From Salinibacterium sp. M195 (GTDB taxonomy: Bacteria; Actinomycetota; Actinomycetes; Actinomycetales; Microbacteriaceae), in assembly GCF_019443965.1 (NCBI RefSeq), contig NZ_CP040814.1, positions 620,001 to 684,000 of the forward strand: a stretch of 64,000 bases of DNA, given 5' to 3'. Position 1 is the first letter of the stretch; every line of letters begins with the position of its first letter. The notes beneath the pieces were generated by a model, which was not told where the DNA came from, did not search any database, and worked only from the letters and a program-made list of their open reading frames with translations. The position numbers were made by a program, and so were the translations under genes. Positions 33,664-42,883 of the stretch are shown piece by piece.

Positions 33664-33685
33664 GCACTGAACGCGCGCTCAGTGC
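33664..33685 (-). terminator. Inverted repeat between gabT and gabD
   Basis: A perfect GCACTGA/TCAGTGC pair around 8 GC-rich bases, 15 bases after the gabT stop. No T tract. It may lower read-through from gabT into gabD or protect the mRNA end. Confidence 0.4.
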
Positions 33686-33699
33686 GCGCTGGCCGCGAG

Positions 33700-35061
33700 T
33701 TAGGCCTTGGCGAGTGCGTCGCGAACGACGTCGAGGCCGTCGGCAATCAGTTCATCAGAGATCGAAAGCGGCGGGAGGAAGCGGATGACGTTGCCATAGG
33801 TTCCGCAGGTCAGCACGACAACACCGGCGGCGTGCGCTGCAGCCGCAACCTTCGACGTGAGGGCAGCGTCGGGCTCTTTCGTGGTGGGGTCGACGAGTTC
33901 CATGGCGATCATGGCGCCACGGCCACGAACATCACCGATGCGGGGGTCGCCGGCGCGGAGTCCGTTGAGGCGGCCACGGAAAATGGTTCCGATTTCGCGG
34001 GCACGCTCGACGGCGCCCGACTCTTCGAAGGTGCGGATCGTGGCGAGTGCTGCGGCGCAGGCGATGGGGTTTCCACCGTAGGTTCCACCGAGTCCGCCGA
34101 CGTGAGCGGCATCCATGACATCGGCGCGGCCGGTGACAGCCGAAAGCGGGAGGCCGCCGGCGATGCCCTTCGCGGTCACCATGATGTCGGGAACGAGGTC
34201 TTCGTGGTTCGAGGCGAACAAGTCTCCGGTGCGGGCGAAGCCGGTCTGCACTTCGTCAGCGATGAAGATCACGTTGTTGGCGGTGGCCCATTCGCTGAGG
34301 GCTGGCAGGAATCCGGGGGCTGGCTCGATGAAGCCACCTTCGCCCTGGATGGGCTCGATGATGATCGCGGCGAGGTTGCTGGCGCCGACCTGCTTTTCGA
34401 TCTGCAGGATGGCGCGGGCTGCGGCATCCTCACCACTGATTCCGCCATCGCGGAAGGGGTACGACATGGGGGCACGGTAAAGCTCTGACGCGAAGGGGCC
34501 AAAGCCGCTCTTGTACGGCATCGACTTGGCGGTGAGGCCCATCGTGAGGTTGGTGCGGCCGTGGTACGCGTGGTCGAAAGCCACAACAGCCTGCTTGCCG
34601 GTGAAGTAGCGGGCGATCTTGATCGCGTTCTCGACCGCTTCGGCGCCCGAGTTGAAGAGCGCAGTGCGCTTCTCGTGCGTGCCGGGGGTGATCTCGTTGA
34701 GCTTCTCAGCGACCTCGATGTAGCTCTCGTAGCCGTTGATCATGAAGCAGGTGTGGGTGAACTGGGCAACCTGAGCGGTGACGGCTTCGACAACGGCGGG
34801 GGCCGAGTTGCCGACGCCGGTCACGGCGATGCCGGAACCGAAGTCGATGAGGGTGTTGCCGTCAACGTCGCGAACAACGCCGCCGCCGGCAGCTTCGATG
34901 AAGACGGGAAGAGTGATGCCGATGGCTGCAGCGACGGACTGTTTCTTGCGCTCGAGCAGCTCGAGCGAGCGGGGTCCGGGGATCGCGGTGACGAGGTCGC
35001 GCTTCTGCGGAAGCGAGGGGCCGCCAACCGGGGCCGTAGGGGCGAGTGTGGAAGTAGTCAT
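33700..35061 (-). CDS. gabT: 4-aminobutyrate aminotransferase
   Basis: A 453-residue class III PLP aminotransferase. Motifs: 'FGSGIAVTGVGNSAPAVVEAV', 'ALFNSGAEAVENAIKIAR', 'FDHAYHGRTNLTMGLTAKS', 'VIFIADEVQTGFARTG' and the PLP lysine in 'IMVTAKGIAGGLPLSAVTG'. It moves the amino group of GABA to 2-oxoglutarate, giving succinate semialdehyde for GabD. ATG 35061 is the likely start (two codons after an in-frame GTG). It is divergent from a PucR regulator, with 144 bases between. Confidence 0.94.
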   Translation of the reverse strand: MTTSTLAPTAPVGGPSLPQKRDLVTAIPGPRSLELLERKKQSVAAAIGITLPVFIEAAGGGVVRDVDGNTLIDFGSGIAVTGVGNSAPAVVEAVTAQVAQFTHTCFMINGYESYIEVAEKLNEITPGTHEKRTALFNSGAEAVENAIKIARYFTGKQAVVAFDHAYHGRTNLTMGLTAKSMPYKSGFGPFASELYRAPMSYPFRDGGISGEDAAARAILQIEKQVGASNLAAIIIEPIQGEGGFIEPAPGFLPALSEWATANNVIFIADEVQTGFARTGDLFASNHEDLVPDIMVTAKGIAGGLPLSAVTGRADVMDAAHVGGLGGTYGGNPIACAAALATIRTFEESGAVERAREIGTIFRGRLNGLRAGDPRIGDVRGRGAMIAMELVDPTTKEPDAALTSKVAAAAHAAGVVVLTCGTYGNVIRFLPPLSISDELIADGLDVVRDALAKA

Positions 35062-35205
35062 GGCCACCGATCCAATCTGTGGAGAAAAAGGGTGTTCTCC
35101 GAAGAGAACGTTTGGTTCAACCTAGTTCGCGGATGCTCGGCGCAACAGACACAGAGTGGCAATATTTGCAGCAATAGCTGACAGAATGGCAGCAGGAGGA
35201 TTGCC

Positions 35206-36807
35206 ATGCCCACACCCCTCACCGACGTGATCGCGACCGAGCGTCTCGCCCTGCGCCCGCTCACCGCCGCCGACACCTTCGAGCGCACCGTCACGTGGGT
35301 GCATAACTCCGATCTCGACGATCCAACGCCCTTCGTCACCGAGGGCCAATTGCTACTCACGACCGGGCGCCAATTCGTCGACACTGCCGACCCGGATGCC
35401 GTGCCCGACTTCGATTCCTACGTCGCCAGACTCGTCAGCGCCGGCGTCGCGGCGATCGGTTTCGGCACCGAAGTGATCACCCACGGAGTGCCCGCCGGCC
35501 TCGTCGCCGCGTGTTCCGCCGCCGGACTTCCGCTCTTCGAAGTGCCGTACCGCATCCCGTTCATCGCCATCAGCCGCCTCGTCGCCGACAACGAAGCCGA
35601 GCAAGCGCGCGCCGGCTTCGACCGCGCCCTCGCCGCCCAAAACGACATCGCCAGCGCCGCCGTCGGCAAAGGCCGTCTGCCCGCCGCAGCTGCCCGCGCC
35701 GCCGAGCACCTCGACTGTGGCGTGTGGATCTTCGACGCCGACGGCGAGCTCGTGAGCGACAGGTCCGAACCTCAGCGCGGCGGAAAAAGCAGCGTGAAGG
35801 CGGCGCGCGCGACTGCCGATCGCGCGACTGCCAGCCCAGCGGCCGCCAGCCGAACCGTGGATGCCGCCCCCGCCATCCGCCGCTCGGTCACGACTCTGCT
35901 GGGTCGGGCTCGTCGCGCGCGCGTCGTTGAGCAGTTGTCTGGCGAACACCGCGTGGTGCAAACTCTGGGCCCGAGCGGACGCTTGTGCGGGGCCATCGCG
36001 TGGTCGCGCGACACCGAATTTGGGGCACTCGACAATTCGGTGATGACGGTGTTGGCGGCGCTCGCGGAGGTGTCGCTCGAGCAGACCGAGAATTTGCGGG
36101 TGGGCCATCGGGCGATTTTGGAGCAGTTGTTTCAGCTGTTGAAGGATGGTCGGGTCGACAGTGTGCGGCGGGCGGTGCGGGTGGCGGGCATCGATTTGCC
36201 GGCGGAACGTTTTGCGGTAGCGGCGCTGGAGTTGAGTCAGACCACGGCGAGTGTTCGCGATGTACTCGAGCGTCGGGCAGCCCGCGCCGAGAGCACGTTC
36301 TTTGCGGTCGCCGACGGTCGGCACTTGCTGGTGCTGATCGATGCGAGCCAGCTGCGAGCCGAGAAACGATTCTTTGCCGCCAACGAACTCACCGTCGGGC
36401 TGTCGGCGGTGCTCGGCTGGAGCGAATTGACCGTCGCGATCACCCAAGCGGTGCGCTCGCTCGAAGCAGCGCCGGCCGCTGCGATCACCGAATTCGACAG
36501 CCTCGTCGGCGAGAGCTTTTTCGGTCTGCTGGCGTCGAGTTCGGTGGCCGATATTGCTCACGCTCGCCTCGCTAGCGTCATCGAATCTGCCGACGGGCTC
36601 GCGCTGCTGCGGGCCGCGCAAGTGTGGCTGCGGCACAACGGTCAGTGGGATCCGGCGGCACGGGAGTTGGGCATCCACCGGCACGGTCTCAAGTCGCGGA
36701 TGCAGCGGCTCGCCGACCTCACCAATCTGAACCTTGACACCTTCCAGGGCCGCGCCGAATTGTGGGCGATGTTGGCCGCGATTGACCTGGGCGATGCGGG
36801 CTCGTAG
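35206..36807 (+). CDS. PucR-family regulator, probable GABA catabolism regulator
   Basis: A 533-residue regulator. The N-terminal PucR domain (~1-135) contains 'FVTEGQLLLTTG' and 'VITHGVPAGLVAACSAAGLPLFEVPYRIPFIAI'. The middle region is GGDEF-like/variable, and the C-terminal HTH_30 domain reads 'LLRAAQVWLRHNGQWDPAARELGIHRHGLKSRMQRLADLTNLNLDT'. It sits between gabT (divergent) and a second gabD (same strand). A PucR-type regulator of GABA use has been described in Corynebacterium, so the same role is likely here. The start ATG follows AGGAGG. Confidence 0.9.
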   Translation: MPTPLTDVIATERLALRPLTAADTFERTVTWVHNSDLDDPTPFVTEGQLLLTTGRQFVDTADPDAVPDFDSYVARLVSAGVAAIGFGTEVITHGVPAGLVAACSAAGLPLFEVPYRIPFIAISRLVADNEAEQARAGFDRALAAQNDIASAAVGKGRLPAAAARAAEHLDCGVWIFDADGELVSDRSEPQRGGKSSVKAARATADRATASPAAASRTVDAAPAIRRSVTTLLGRARRARVVEQLSGEHRVVQTLGPSGRLCGAIAWSRDTEFGALDNSVMTVLAALAEVSLEQTENLRVGHRAILEQLFQLLKDGRVDSVRRAVRVAGIDLPAERFAVAALELSQTTASVRDVLERRAARAESTFFAVADGRHLLVLIDASQLRAEKRFFAANELTVGLSAVLGWSELTVAITQAVRSLEAAPAAAITEFDSLVGESFFGLLASSSVADIAHARLASVIESADGLALLRAAQVWLRHNGQWDPAARELGIHRHGLKSRMQRLADLTNLNLDTFQGRAELWAMLAAIDLGDAGS

Positions 36808-36924
36808 CGCCGCCAAAAACCACCGCCCGAAAAATGTAACTTCCAACTTTCAGGTTTTCGCATGTAGCCTACGAACGAATCTCGGCGGCGTCGCCGGTCA
36901 TTTTCGAGCAGCGAGGAGCCTCTC

Positions 36925-38289
36925 ATGAAGACCTTCCAATTGATCAATCCCTACACTGGCGAAGAGGGCACAGCGCACCCCGCTGCCACCGACGAAATGA
37001 TCGAGCAGATCGTCGCCGCCGCGCACTCCGAATACAACGGGGGAATGAACCGTGATCAGGTAAAAGAGCGTGCCGCGATCGTCACTCGCATCGCGGATTT
37101 GCTCGCCGAACGTGCCGCCGAATTTGGCGAGATTATCGTTCGCGAAATGGGCAAGCCGCTCGCTCAAGCTGTAGGAGAAGTTGAGTTCTCGGCCGACATT
37201 TTTCGCTACTTCGCCGACAACGCTGAAGCGTTCCTCGCCGACGAGCAAATCCCGGCCGGCGCTGGCACAGCATGGATCCGCAAGAGCCCCATCGGCCCCA
37301 TCTTGGGCATCATGCCGTGGAACTTTCCGATCTACCAAATCGCCCGTTTCGCTGGCCCAAGCATCGTGCTCGGCAACCCCGTTTTGGTGAAGCCAGCCCA
37401 GCAGTGCCCCGAGTCGTCCGCCATGCTTGAAGCGCTCATTCACGAAGCCGGTTTGCCGGTAGGCGGCTACCAAAATGTGCTCGCCGACAATGATCAAATC
37501 GCGAAGCTTGTTGAAGACCCCCGCATCCAAGGAATCTCCCTCACGGGCTCCGAGCGTGCCGGTGCAATCGTCGGTGCCGCCGCCGGTGCCAACCTCAAGA
37601 AGAGCGTGCTCGAATTGGGCGGTTCAGACCCGTTCATCCTGATGTCGACTGACGACATGGATGCCACGGTGGAGGCAGCAGTTGCGGCTCGCATCGACAA
37701 CAACGGCCAGGCCTGCAACGGAGCCAAGCGTTTCGTCATCATCGACTCGCTTTACGAAGAATTCGCGGAAAAGTTCAGTGCAGCGATGGGTGCCATCACG
37801 GTCGGTGACCCCATGGAAGAGAGCACCGAGCTCGGCCCGCTCTGCTCGGTGGATGCCGCCAAGAACTTGGAAGAACAGGTTGCCGAAGCAGTCGCTGCTG
37901 GCGCCACTCTGCGGGTCGGAACCGGCAAGCGCGATGGCACCAAGTTTGCCCCAGCAGTGCTCGAGAACATCAGCCCGGAGAACCCCGCCTACACGGTGGA
38001 GTTCTTCGGTCCGGTTGCCCAGCTGCACCGCGTGGCCAGCGAAGAAGAGGCCATCGAGCTGGCTAACGCCACGCCGTTCGGTCTTGGTTCGTACGTCTTC
38101 ACGACGGATGCCGCCCAAGCTGACCGCATCGCTGATGGCATCGACGCTGGCATGGTCTACATCAACGAGGTTGGCGCGGATGCTCCCGAGCTGCCATTCG
38201 GTGGAGTCAAGAACTCCGGCACCGGTCGCGAGCTTGGTTCGCACGGCATCGACGAGTTCATGAACCGCAAGCTGGTCAAGCGCCCGTAG
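36925..38289 (+). CDS. Succinate-semialdehyde dehydrogenase, copy 2
   Basis: A 454-residue aldehyde dehydrogenase, distinct from the copy at 32113. It shows 'GIMPWNFPIYQIARFAGPSIVLGNPVLVKPA', 'ISLTGSERAGAIVG', 'LELGGSDPFIL' and the catalytic Cys in 'NNGQACNGAKRF'. Its shorter N-terminus and 'YINEVGADAPELPFGGVKNSGTGREL' end place it with the Sad/GabD2 group, often NAD-linked. GAGGAG precedes the start. It follows pucR on the same strand, so it completes a GABA-to-succinate module that contains two candidate second-step enzymes. Confidence 0.9.
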   Translation: MKTFQLINPYTGEEGTAHPAATDEMIEQIVAAAHSEYNGGMNRDQVKERAAIVTRIADLLAERAAEFGEIIVREMGKPLAQAVGEVEFSADIFRYFADNAEAFLADEQIPAGAGTAWIRKSPIGPILGIMPWNFPIYQIARFAGPSIVLGNPVLVKPAQQCPESSAMLEALIHEAGLPVGGYQNVLADNDQIAKLVEDPRIQGISLTGSERAGAIVGAAAGANLKKSVLELGGSDPFILMSTDDMDATVEAAVAARIDNNGQACNGAKRFVIIDSLYEEFAEKFSAAMGAITVGDPMEESTELGPLCSVDAAKNLEEQVAEAVAAGATLRVGTGKRDGTKFAPAVLENISPENPAYTVEFFGPVAQLHRVASEEEAIELANATPFGLGSYVFTTDAAQADRIADGIDAGMVYINEVGADAPELPFGGVKNSGTGRELGSHGIDEFMNRKLVKRP

Positions 38290-38333
38290 CGTCGGGGGTT
38301 TCGCGCTCTGGGCTTCTCGCTTGGCGCGCTGAG

Positions 38334-40001
38334 CTACGGCTGCGTGTTTCCCGCGAGGGTGCGCGCGGCCGTAGCTCGTCGCTTCTGTCCTAGAGCCTCA
38401 TAGGATTCTGCGAGTTCACGGTTCGCGCCCTGCCGAATCTCGCCATCGTCGCGAGCGTTGCGCACGACGGCGCGCAGGAGCTTCACCGCGTCCTTGTGGC
38501 GGCCTTGCCCAGCGAGAAGCCGCGCAGCGAACCGTTCGGTCATCACGGCGGATCGTGGGTCGTTGGCGGCGCGGAAGGCGTTGGCGGCTTTCTCGGCCGT
38601 AGCGATTGCGTCGCTGGCGTTGCCGAGGATCGACTGCGCGCGGGCTCTGGTCGCGAGCGCACTGGCCCAGAACCACGGTGCCTGATCCCGAAGGGTTACA
38701 GCGGCTAGCTCGTCAAGGGTTTCGAGGGCTTGTGAGTCTCCGGCGTTGGCCTGGGCCAACGCGAGATCTTGCATGACGTCAACGAAGAGTTGCGGGTTGC
38801 TCGGCGACTCTCGCAGCGTCGAAGCTGCGTTCTGTAGGTGGACGCAGGCAAGCGGAAACTGCCCGCGGGCAGCATGGATTTCGGCGGTGTCTTTATTGAC
38901 GCGGGCGGAGCCTTCACGATCCGGAGACTGATCGTAGAGCGAAATCGCCATCTGCCACACGTTGAGGGCAGCGTCAGGCTGCTCGGTGGCGGAGAACGAG
39001 TGCCCCATCCATTCGAGAGTCTCTGCGCGTTGCTCTGTCGGTGCACCGATGGTTGTCTCGTGGTTATAGATCGCGCCAAGCAACTCGATAGATTCGGCAT
39101 GTTCGCCGACCACCAGCAGAGTGCTTGCCAGAGCCTTGCGCGCTACCGTGTCGTCTACTCCACACTGCTGGGCCAGAGCGGCGGACGCACGAAACCGGTC
39201 AATGGCGGCGGAGTGATCGCGCGCATCCACAGCCATGCGCCCCGCTAAGAGCGTTGCCTCATACAGCAACTCAGGAAGCCCAATCGCGCCATAGAGGTAG
39301 GCAGCTCTATCGGCAGCGTGCGCCGCTTCGACTGGCTGCCGCATTCCGCTCAGGGCTTTGGCGTGAAGCGTGTGCGCCTGGGCAAAAGCGGTGCGGTTGC
39401 GTGCCGTTTCGAGAAGCGTTTCGCAGAATTGGATGGCGCTTTCCGCATCGCCATGGTGGAGAGCGATTTCGGCGAGATAGCGAGTGCCCAAGAACTGAAG
39501 CGAGCCTCGATCCTCGACCATATTGGCGAGAAGGTAGGCGACGCCGGCGAGCGAGTGAATTCGCTCGAGATCAGGGTTCTCTTGGCGAGCGAGCACTTCG
39601 GCGAAAGCGAGATTGACCTGAGCCTGCATGCGGGGCGGGAGGTCCTCCGCGTTAAGCAGTTCACGTTCGAGCGCTGCGATGTCGTACTGCTCACGGCGGC
39701 CAAAGAGTGCCAAGCCAGCACGCGCTTGGCCTGCTGCTTCGAGGGGCTTATTGAGTTCGAGGAGAAGAGCGTGACGTTCGAGCGCGACTCGTTCTGCGGC
39801 ATCGATGTCGCCAACCTGAATTGCGCAGACGATGATGACCCGCAGCGCATCCAAACGAGCTGCTCCGGTGGTGGTCGATGACGCCCGAATCGCGGCCTCA
39901 AGCGCGGAAGAAAAGCTCGAAGCGGCCGCCAATTCTTCGGCGCGCAACAACCACTTTTCGCCCTCGGTTGGCGCGTCTAGCTCGGAGACATCGAAATCCA
40001 T
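38334..40001 (-). CDS. TPR-like helical repeat protein, small paralogue
   Basis: A 555-residue all-helical protein with many A/L-rich helix pairs in the style of tetratricopeptide repeats (e.g. 'WLLRAEELAAASSFSSALEAA', 'ALEWMGHSFSATEQPDAALNVW', 'AARLLAGQGRHKDAVKLL'). No catalytic domain, signal or membrane segment. Along its whole length it lines up with the C-terminal ~545 residues of the 934-residue protein encoded next to it, so one arose from the other by duplication. It is the third gene after the HSP90-family gene, 77 bases behind the second. A client- or co-chaperone-adaptor role is inferred. Confidence 0.75.
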   Translation of the reverse strand: MDFDVSELDAPTEGEKWLLRAEELAAASSFSSALEAAIRASSTTTGAARLDALRVIIVCAIQVGDIDAAERVALERHALLLELNKPLEAAGQARAGLALFGRREQYDIAALERELLNAEDLPPRMQAQVNLAFAEVLARQENPDLERIHSLAGVAYLLANMVEDRGSLQFLGTRYLAEIALHHGDAESAIQFCETLLETARNRTAFAQAHTLHAKALSGMRQPVEAAHAADRAAYLYGAIGLPELLYEATLLAGRMAVDARDHSAAIDRFRASAALAQQCGVDDTVARKALASTLLVVGEHAESIELLGAIYNHETTIGAPTEQRAETLEWMGHSFSATEQPDAALNVWQMAISLYDQSPDREGSARVNKDTAEIHAARGQFPLACVHLQNAASTLRESPSNPQLFVDVMQDLALAQANAGDSQALETLDELAAVTLRDQAPWFWASALATRARAQSILGNASDAIATAEKAANAFRAANDPRSAVMTERFAARLLAGQGRHKDAVKLLRAVVRNARDDGEIRQGANRELAESYEALGQKRRATAARTLAGNTQP

Positions 40002-40078
40002 CCTGAAATTATCTCAGGCAGGGCACCTCGTGCGCGCCCCGTCTTAACGGGGCAAAACTGTGGAGGATGCCCCGATCG

Positions 40079-42883
40079 CTAGCCCAATTCTTCGGCGAGA
40101 GCACGGGCGGCCGCGGCATCTGAAGTGCGGCCGAGCTTATCGAGGCTCTCCGCGAGATCGAAGGCGGTGAGAGCGCGAAGGCGGTCATGGTCAGCAACCT
40201 GCTCCATTACCGACTGCAGCACGGCAACCGCTTCGTCATGGCGGTTTTCTCCGGCGAGCACCGCGGCCACGAAACGTTCGCAATTCGCACCCGCAATGGG
40301 GTCTCCGGCTGAGCGGTATTCATCAGATGCCGTGAGCGCGAGAGCGACAGCTTCCTTGGGCTTGCCGAGGCTGGCAAGCGCTCGTGCTTTGGAATCCGTG
40401 ACATCGGCGTGTAGCCAGTCGGCACCGTGTTCGGTGGCGAGGGCGAGCACTTCATCGAGGGCGATCAGCCCGTCGGCGTTGCCCGCTTCGGCGTGCGCCC
40501 GCCCCGCTTGGTGCAGTACGCGCACGAGCAGGTTGAGGTTTTCGGGCGTCGCGCGCGCGTGGGTCACGGCCGTCGCGAGCAAGCTCGCTGCCGTCTCGTG
40601 GTCGTTGTATTGGGCGTGCAGGCTCGCACTATCGGCGAGGGCGCGGGCAGCGCTCTGAGTGTCGTCGGATTCGAGGTACAGCTCGACCGCTTGTTCCCAG
40701 CTGCCTGCCGCAGAACCGGGCTCGTCGGCGGCGAGATAGCCGTGACCGAGCCAGTAGAGGGTCTCGCCCCGACTGCCGGGAGCGGCGCCGGCGGTGGTTT
40801 CTTCGTCATAGAGCTTCGCGAGAATATCGATCCCGTCGGAGGCTTCATCGCCGCGCACGAGAGCCCGACCGAGGGCGTACCGCACGCCAACGGTGTCGAT
40901 CTCGAGGCGTTCGGCATAGCGAATCGCCAGGCGGAAACGGCTGGCCGCATCCGCGAACTGCTCCGCTTCGTCATAGAGGCGCCCGGCGAGAACGGTGGTG
41001 TCGTGAAGGGGGCCGGCGGCGCCGATCGCGTTGGCGATCGCAGCGGCAGCATCCGCATGCGCAGCGCCCTCCGCGAACTGTTCTGCACTGCCCTGGATGC
41101 GGGCACGCAAGACGTGCGCTTGCGCGAGAACTCCGCGGTTGCTGATGAGTTCCTCGAGAGCGCTGAGATATCCCAGCGCGGCATCGATATCGCCAGTGCT
41201 TGCGGCGAGATCAGCCAGATAGCGCAGAGCACTCGCCCGAGCTCGAGTGGAGTCGCCCGCCGTCGCATGCTCAAGTGCACTCGAGGCGAGCGCCGTGACG
41301 GCAGCAAGATCAGGCTCGTCAGCGCGTAGCAGCACCCCCAGCAGCGAAAGCTCGATGTCAGCCACTTGGGCCGGAGCGAGTTCGTTCGATACCTGCACCG
41401 CAACGCTCAACGCGTTCAGATCATCGTCGCTCGCGCGGCCATACAGCGACAATCCCAACAGCTCTTCGAGGGAGGCCTGAGCATCATCGTCGTGCTCGCG
41501 CAGTAACGGGATGCGCTCCGCCAGCGCCTTCTCGGCGGCCGCAAGATCGCCGGTAACCACCAGCGTCGCGATCAACGCCGCCAGGGCAGCCGAACGATCC
41601 GCGCCCTCTGCCAGATCCGCGGCCCGTTGAGCTGCGGGCAGCGCGGTAGGAAGCCAGCCGATCGCCAACAGTTCCTTGGCGCGCTGCAGCCAGCCGGCGG
41701 CATCCGTCGGGTCAGTGTCGGCGGGAGTCACGAGGCCCAGTGTTTCGCTCGACAGGCTCAACGGGTAGTGCTCGTTGGCCAGCGCCTGAGCCTTCTGGAT
41801 GCGTTCAACCCGGTAGCTATTGCCGGCGCGAGTGTCGAACTGGTCGCCAGTGCGGCGCGCAGCAGTCCAGGCGGCGGCAGCAAGTTCTTTGGCCGTCCAT
41901 GCGCTCTCGTGTTCTCCGAAGAGTCCGGCGAATTCGCGGGCTTCGGCGCCGCGTACGGTCTGTTCGCCGAAACCGGCGGCGGTCACGGCATCGAGCAGCA
42001 CTCCGGCGGCGACAAGGCCAGCGAACTGGCCGTCGGCGTTGAGCTGGTCGTGCACAAACCACGAGAGGTGGCGTTCGAGCATGGCGAGGCCGCGCGCTTC
42101 GTTGCCGGTGACGGCGCAGAAGATGAGGTGGTTGGCGATGATGCCCAGGTTGTCGGCATTGTCGCGGGCGAGGGCATAGCTGCGAAAGTGGGCGGCGCGA
42201 GCGTCGTCGAGACGTCCGGCGCGAAGGTAGGGCAGCAGTGCCCGCGAGAGTGCATTCTCGGGCTCATCACCGCACTGAAAATTGCCAGCGACCAGCTCAT
42301 CCACGAGAACAATCGCTTCGTCGTCTCGGCCAAGCTCAGCCAAGAATCCGGCTCCGTCGCTGCGTACGCAGGCGTCGCAATGGCTGTAATCGTCGCGGGG
42401 CGTGATGGCGAGAGTCGCGCGCAACTGTTCAGCGCGCTCCAGGTCGCCGAGCGCCCACGCCGTGGAGAACTGCGAATTGAGAACACCGCTCTGGCCAAGC
42501 CCTCCGGCGCGGTAGTGCTGTTCCATGTCCGCGAGCGCCGCATCGATATCCGCGGTGTCAAAGATCGGTGATGCGGCGAGCGTGCTCGCGATCCACTTGA
42601 ATTGCCACATGAGTCCGGCGCCATCATGGCCAATCTCATCCGGAAAGCGCACGGGATCTTCGTCATGCTTCGCCAGACACCACGCGAACGACGACAGGAG
42701 CGTTTCGGTGTCACCCGTCATGTTGGCGGATGCCGTGAGCCGTACTCGAGCGCGATACTCCAGCTCTTCGTCACCGATGTCAATCGCCAGCGCAATCGCC
42801 TCGTCGATGCGAGCGCGTTCTTCTGCCCCAAAAGCCATGGTGTCGATTTCGCTGAACAGTTCGTGGATGCGGGCAACGCTCAT
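40079..42883 (-). CDS. Large TPR-like helical repeat protein linked to HSP90
   Basis: A 934-residue protein. Residues ~1-390 form an unusual helical domain with 'DDYSHCDACVRSDGAGFLAELGRDDEAIVLVDEL' (His168, Cys169, Cys172, plus Cys204), perhaps a metal site. Residues ~390-934 are TPR-like repeats ('GWLQRAKELLAIGWLPTALPAAQ', 'TLYWLGHGYLAADEPGSAAGSWEQAVELY', 'AAVLAGENRHDEAVAVL') shared with the protein at 38334. Its start overlaps the HSP90 stop by 4 bases (ATGA), so the two are translated together. TPR proteins are classic HSP90 partners in eukaryotes; a similar partnership here is inference. Confidence 0.78.
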   Translation of the reverse strand: MSVARIHELFSEIDTMAFGAEERARIDEAIALAIDIGDEELEYRARVRLTASANMTGDTETLLSSFAWCLAKHDEDPVRFPDEIGHDGAGLMWQFKWIASTLAASPIFDTADIDAALADMEQHYRAGGLGQSGVLNSQFSTAWALGDLERAEQLRATLAITPRDDYSHCDACVRSDGAGFLAELGRDDEAIVLVDELVAGNFQCGDEPENALSRALLPYLRAGRLDDARAAHFRSYALARDNADNLGIIANHLIFCAVTGNEARGLAMLERHLSWFVHDQLNADGQFAGLVAAGVLLDAVTAAGFGEQTVRGAEAREFAGLFGEHESAWTAKELAAAAWTAARRTGDQFDTRAGNSYRVERIQKAQALANEHYPLSLSSETLGLVTPADTDPTDAAGWLQRAKELLAIGWLPTALPAAQRAADLAEGADRSAALAALIATLVVTGDLAAAEKALAERIPLLREHDDDAQASLEELLGLSLYGRASDDDLNALSVAVQVSNELAPAQVADIELSLLGVLLRADEPDLAAVTALASSALEHATAGDSTRARASALRYLADLAASTGDIDAALGYLSALEELISNRGVLAQAHVLRARIQGSAEQFAEGAAHADAAAAIANAIGAAGPLHDTTVLAGRLYDEAEQFADAASRFRLAIRYAERLEIDTVGVRYALGRALVRGDEASDGIDILAKLYDEETTAGAAPGSRGETLYWLGHGYLAADEPGSAAGSWEQAVELYLESDDTQSAARALADSASLHAQYNDHETAASLLATAVTHARATPENLNLLVRVLHQAGRAHAEAGNADGLIALDEVLALATEHGADWLHADVTDSKARALASLGKPKEAVALALTASDEYRSAGDPIAGANCERFVAAVLAGENRHDEAVAVLQSVMEQVADHDRLRALTAFDLAESLDKLGRTSDAAAARALAEELG

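Noticed and set aside
35353..36846. A 497-codon open frame antisense to the PucR gene
   Set aside because: It is the complement of a gene with clear PucR and HTH domains; the high GC content leaves long antisense frames open. The antisense product shows no recognisable motif.
40036..40053. Hairpin between the two TPR-like genes as a terminator
   Set aside because: The 7-bp stem is perfect, but on the transcribed (minus) strand the T run lies before it rather than after it, so it does not look like a terminator.
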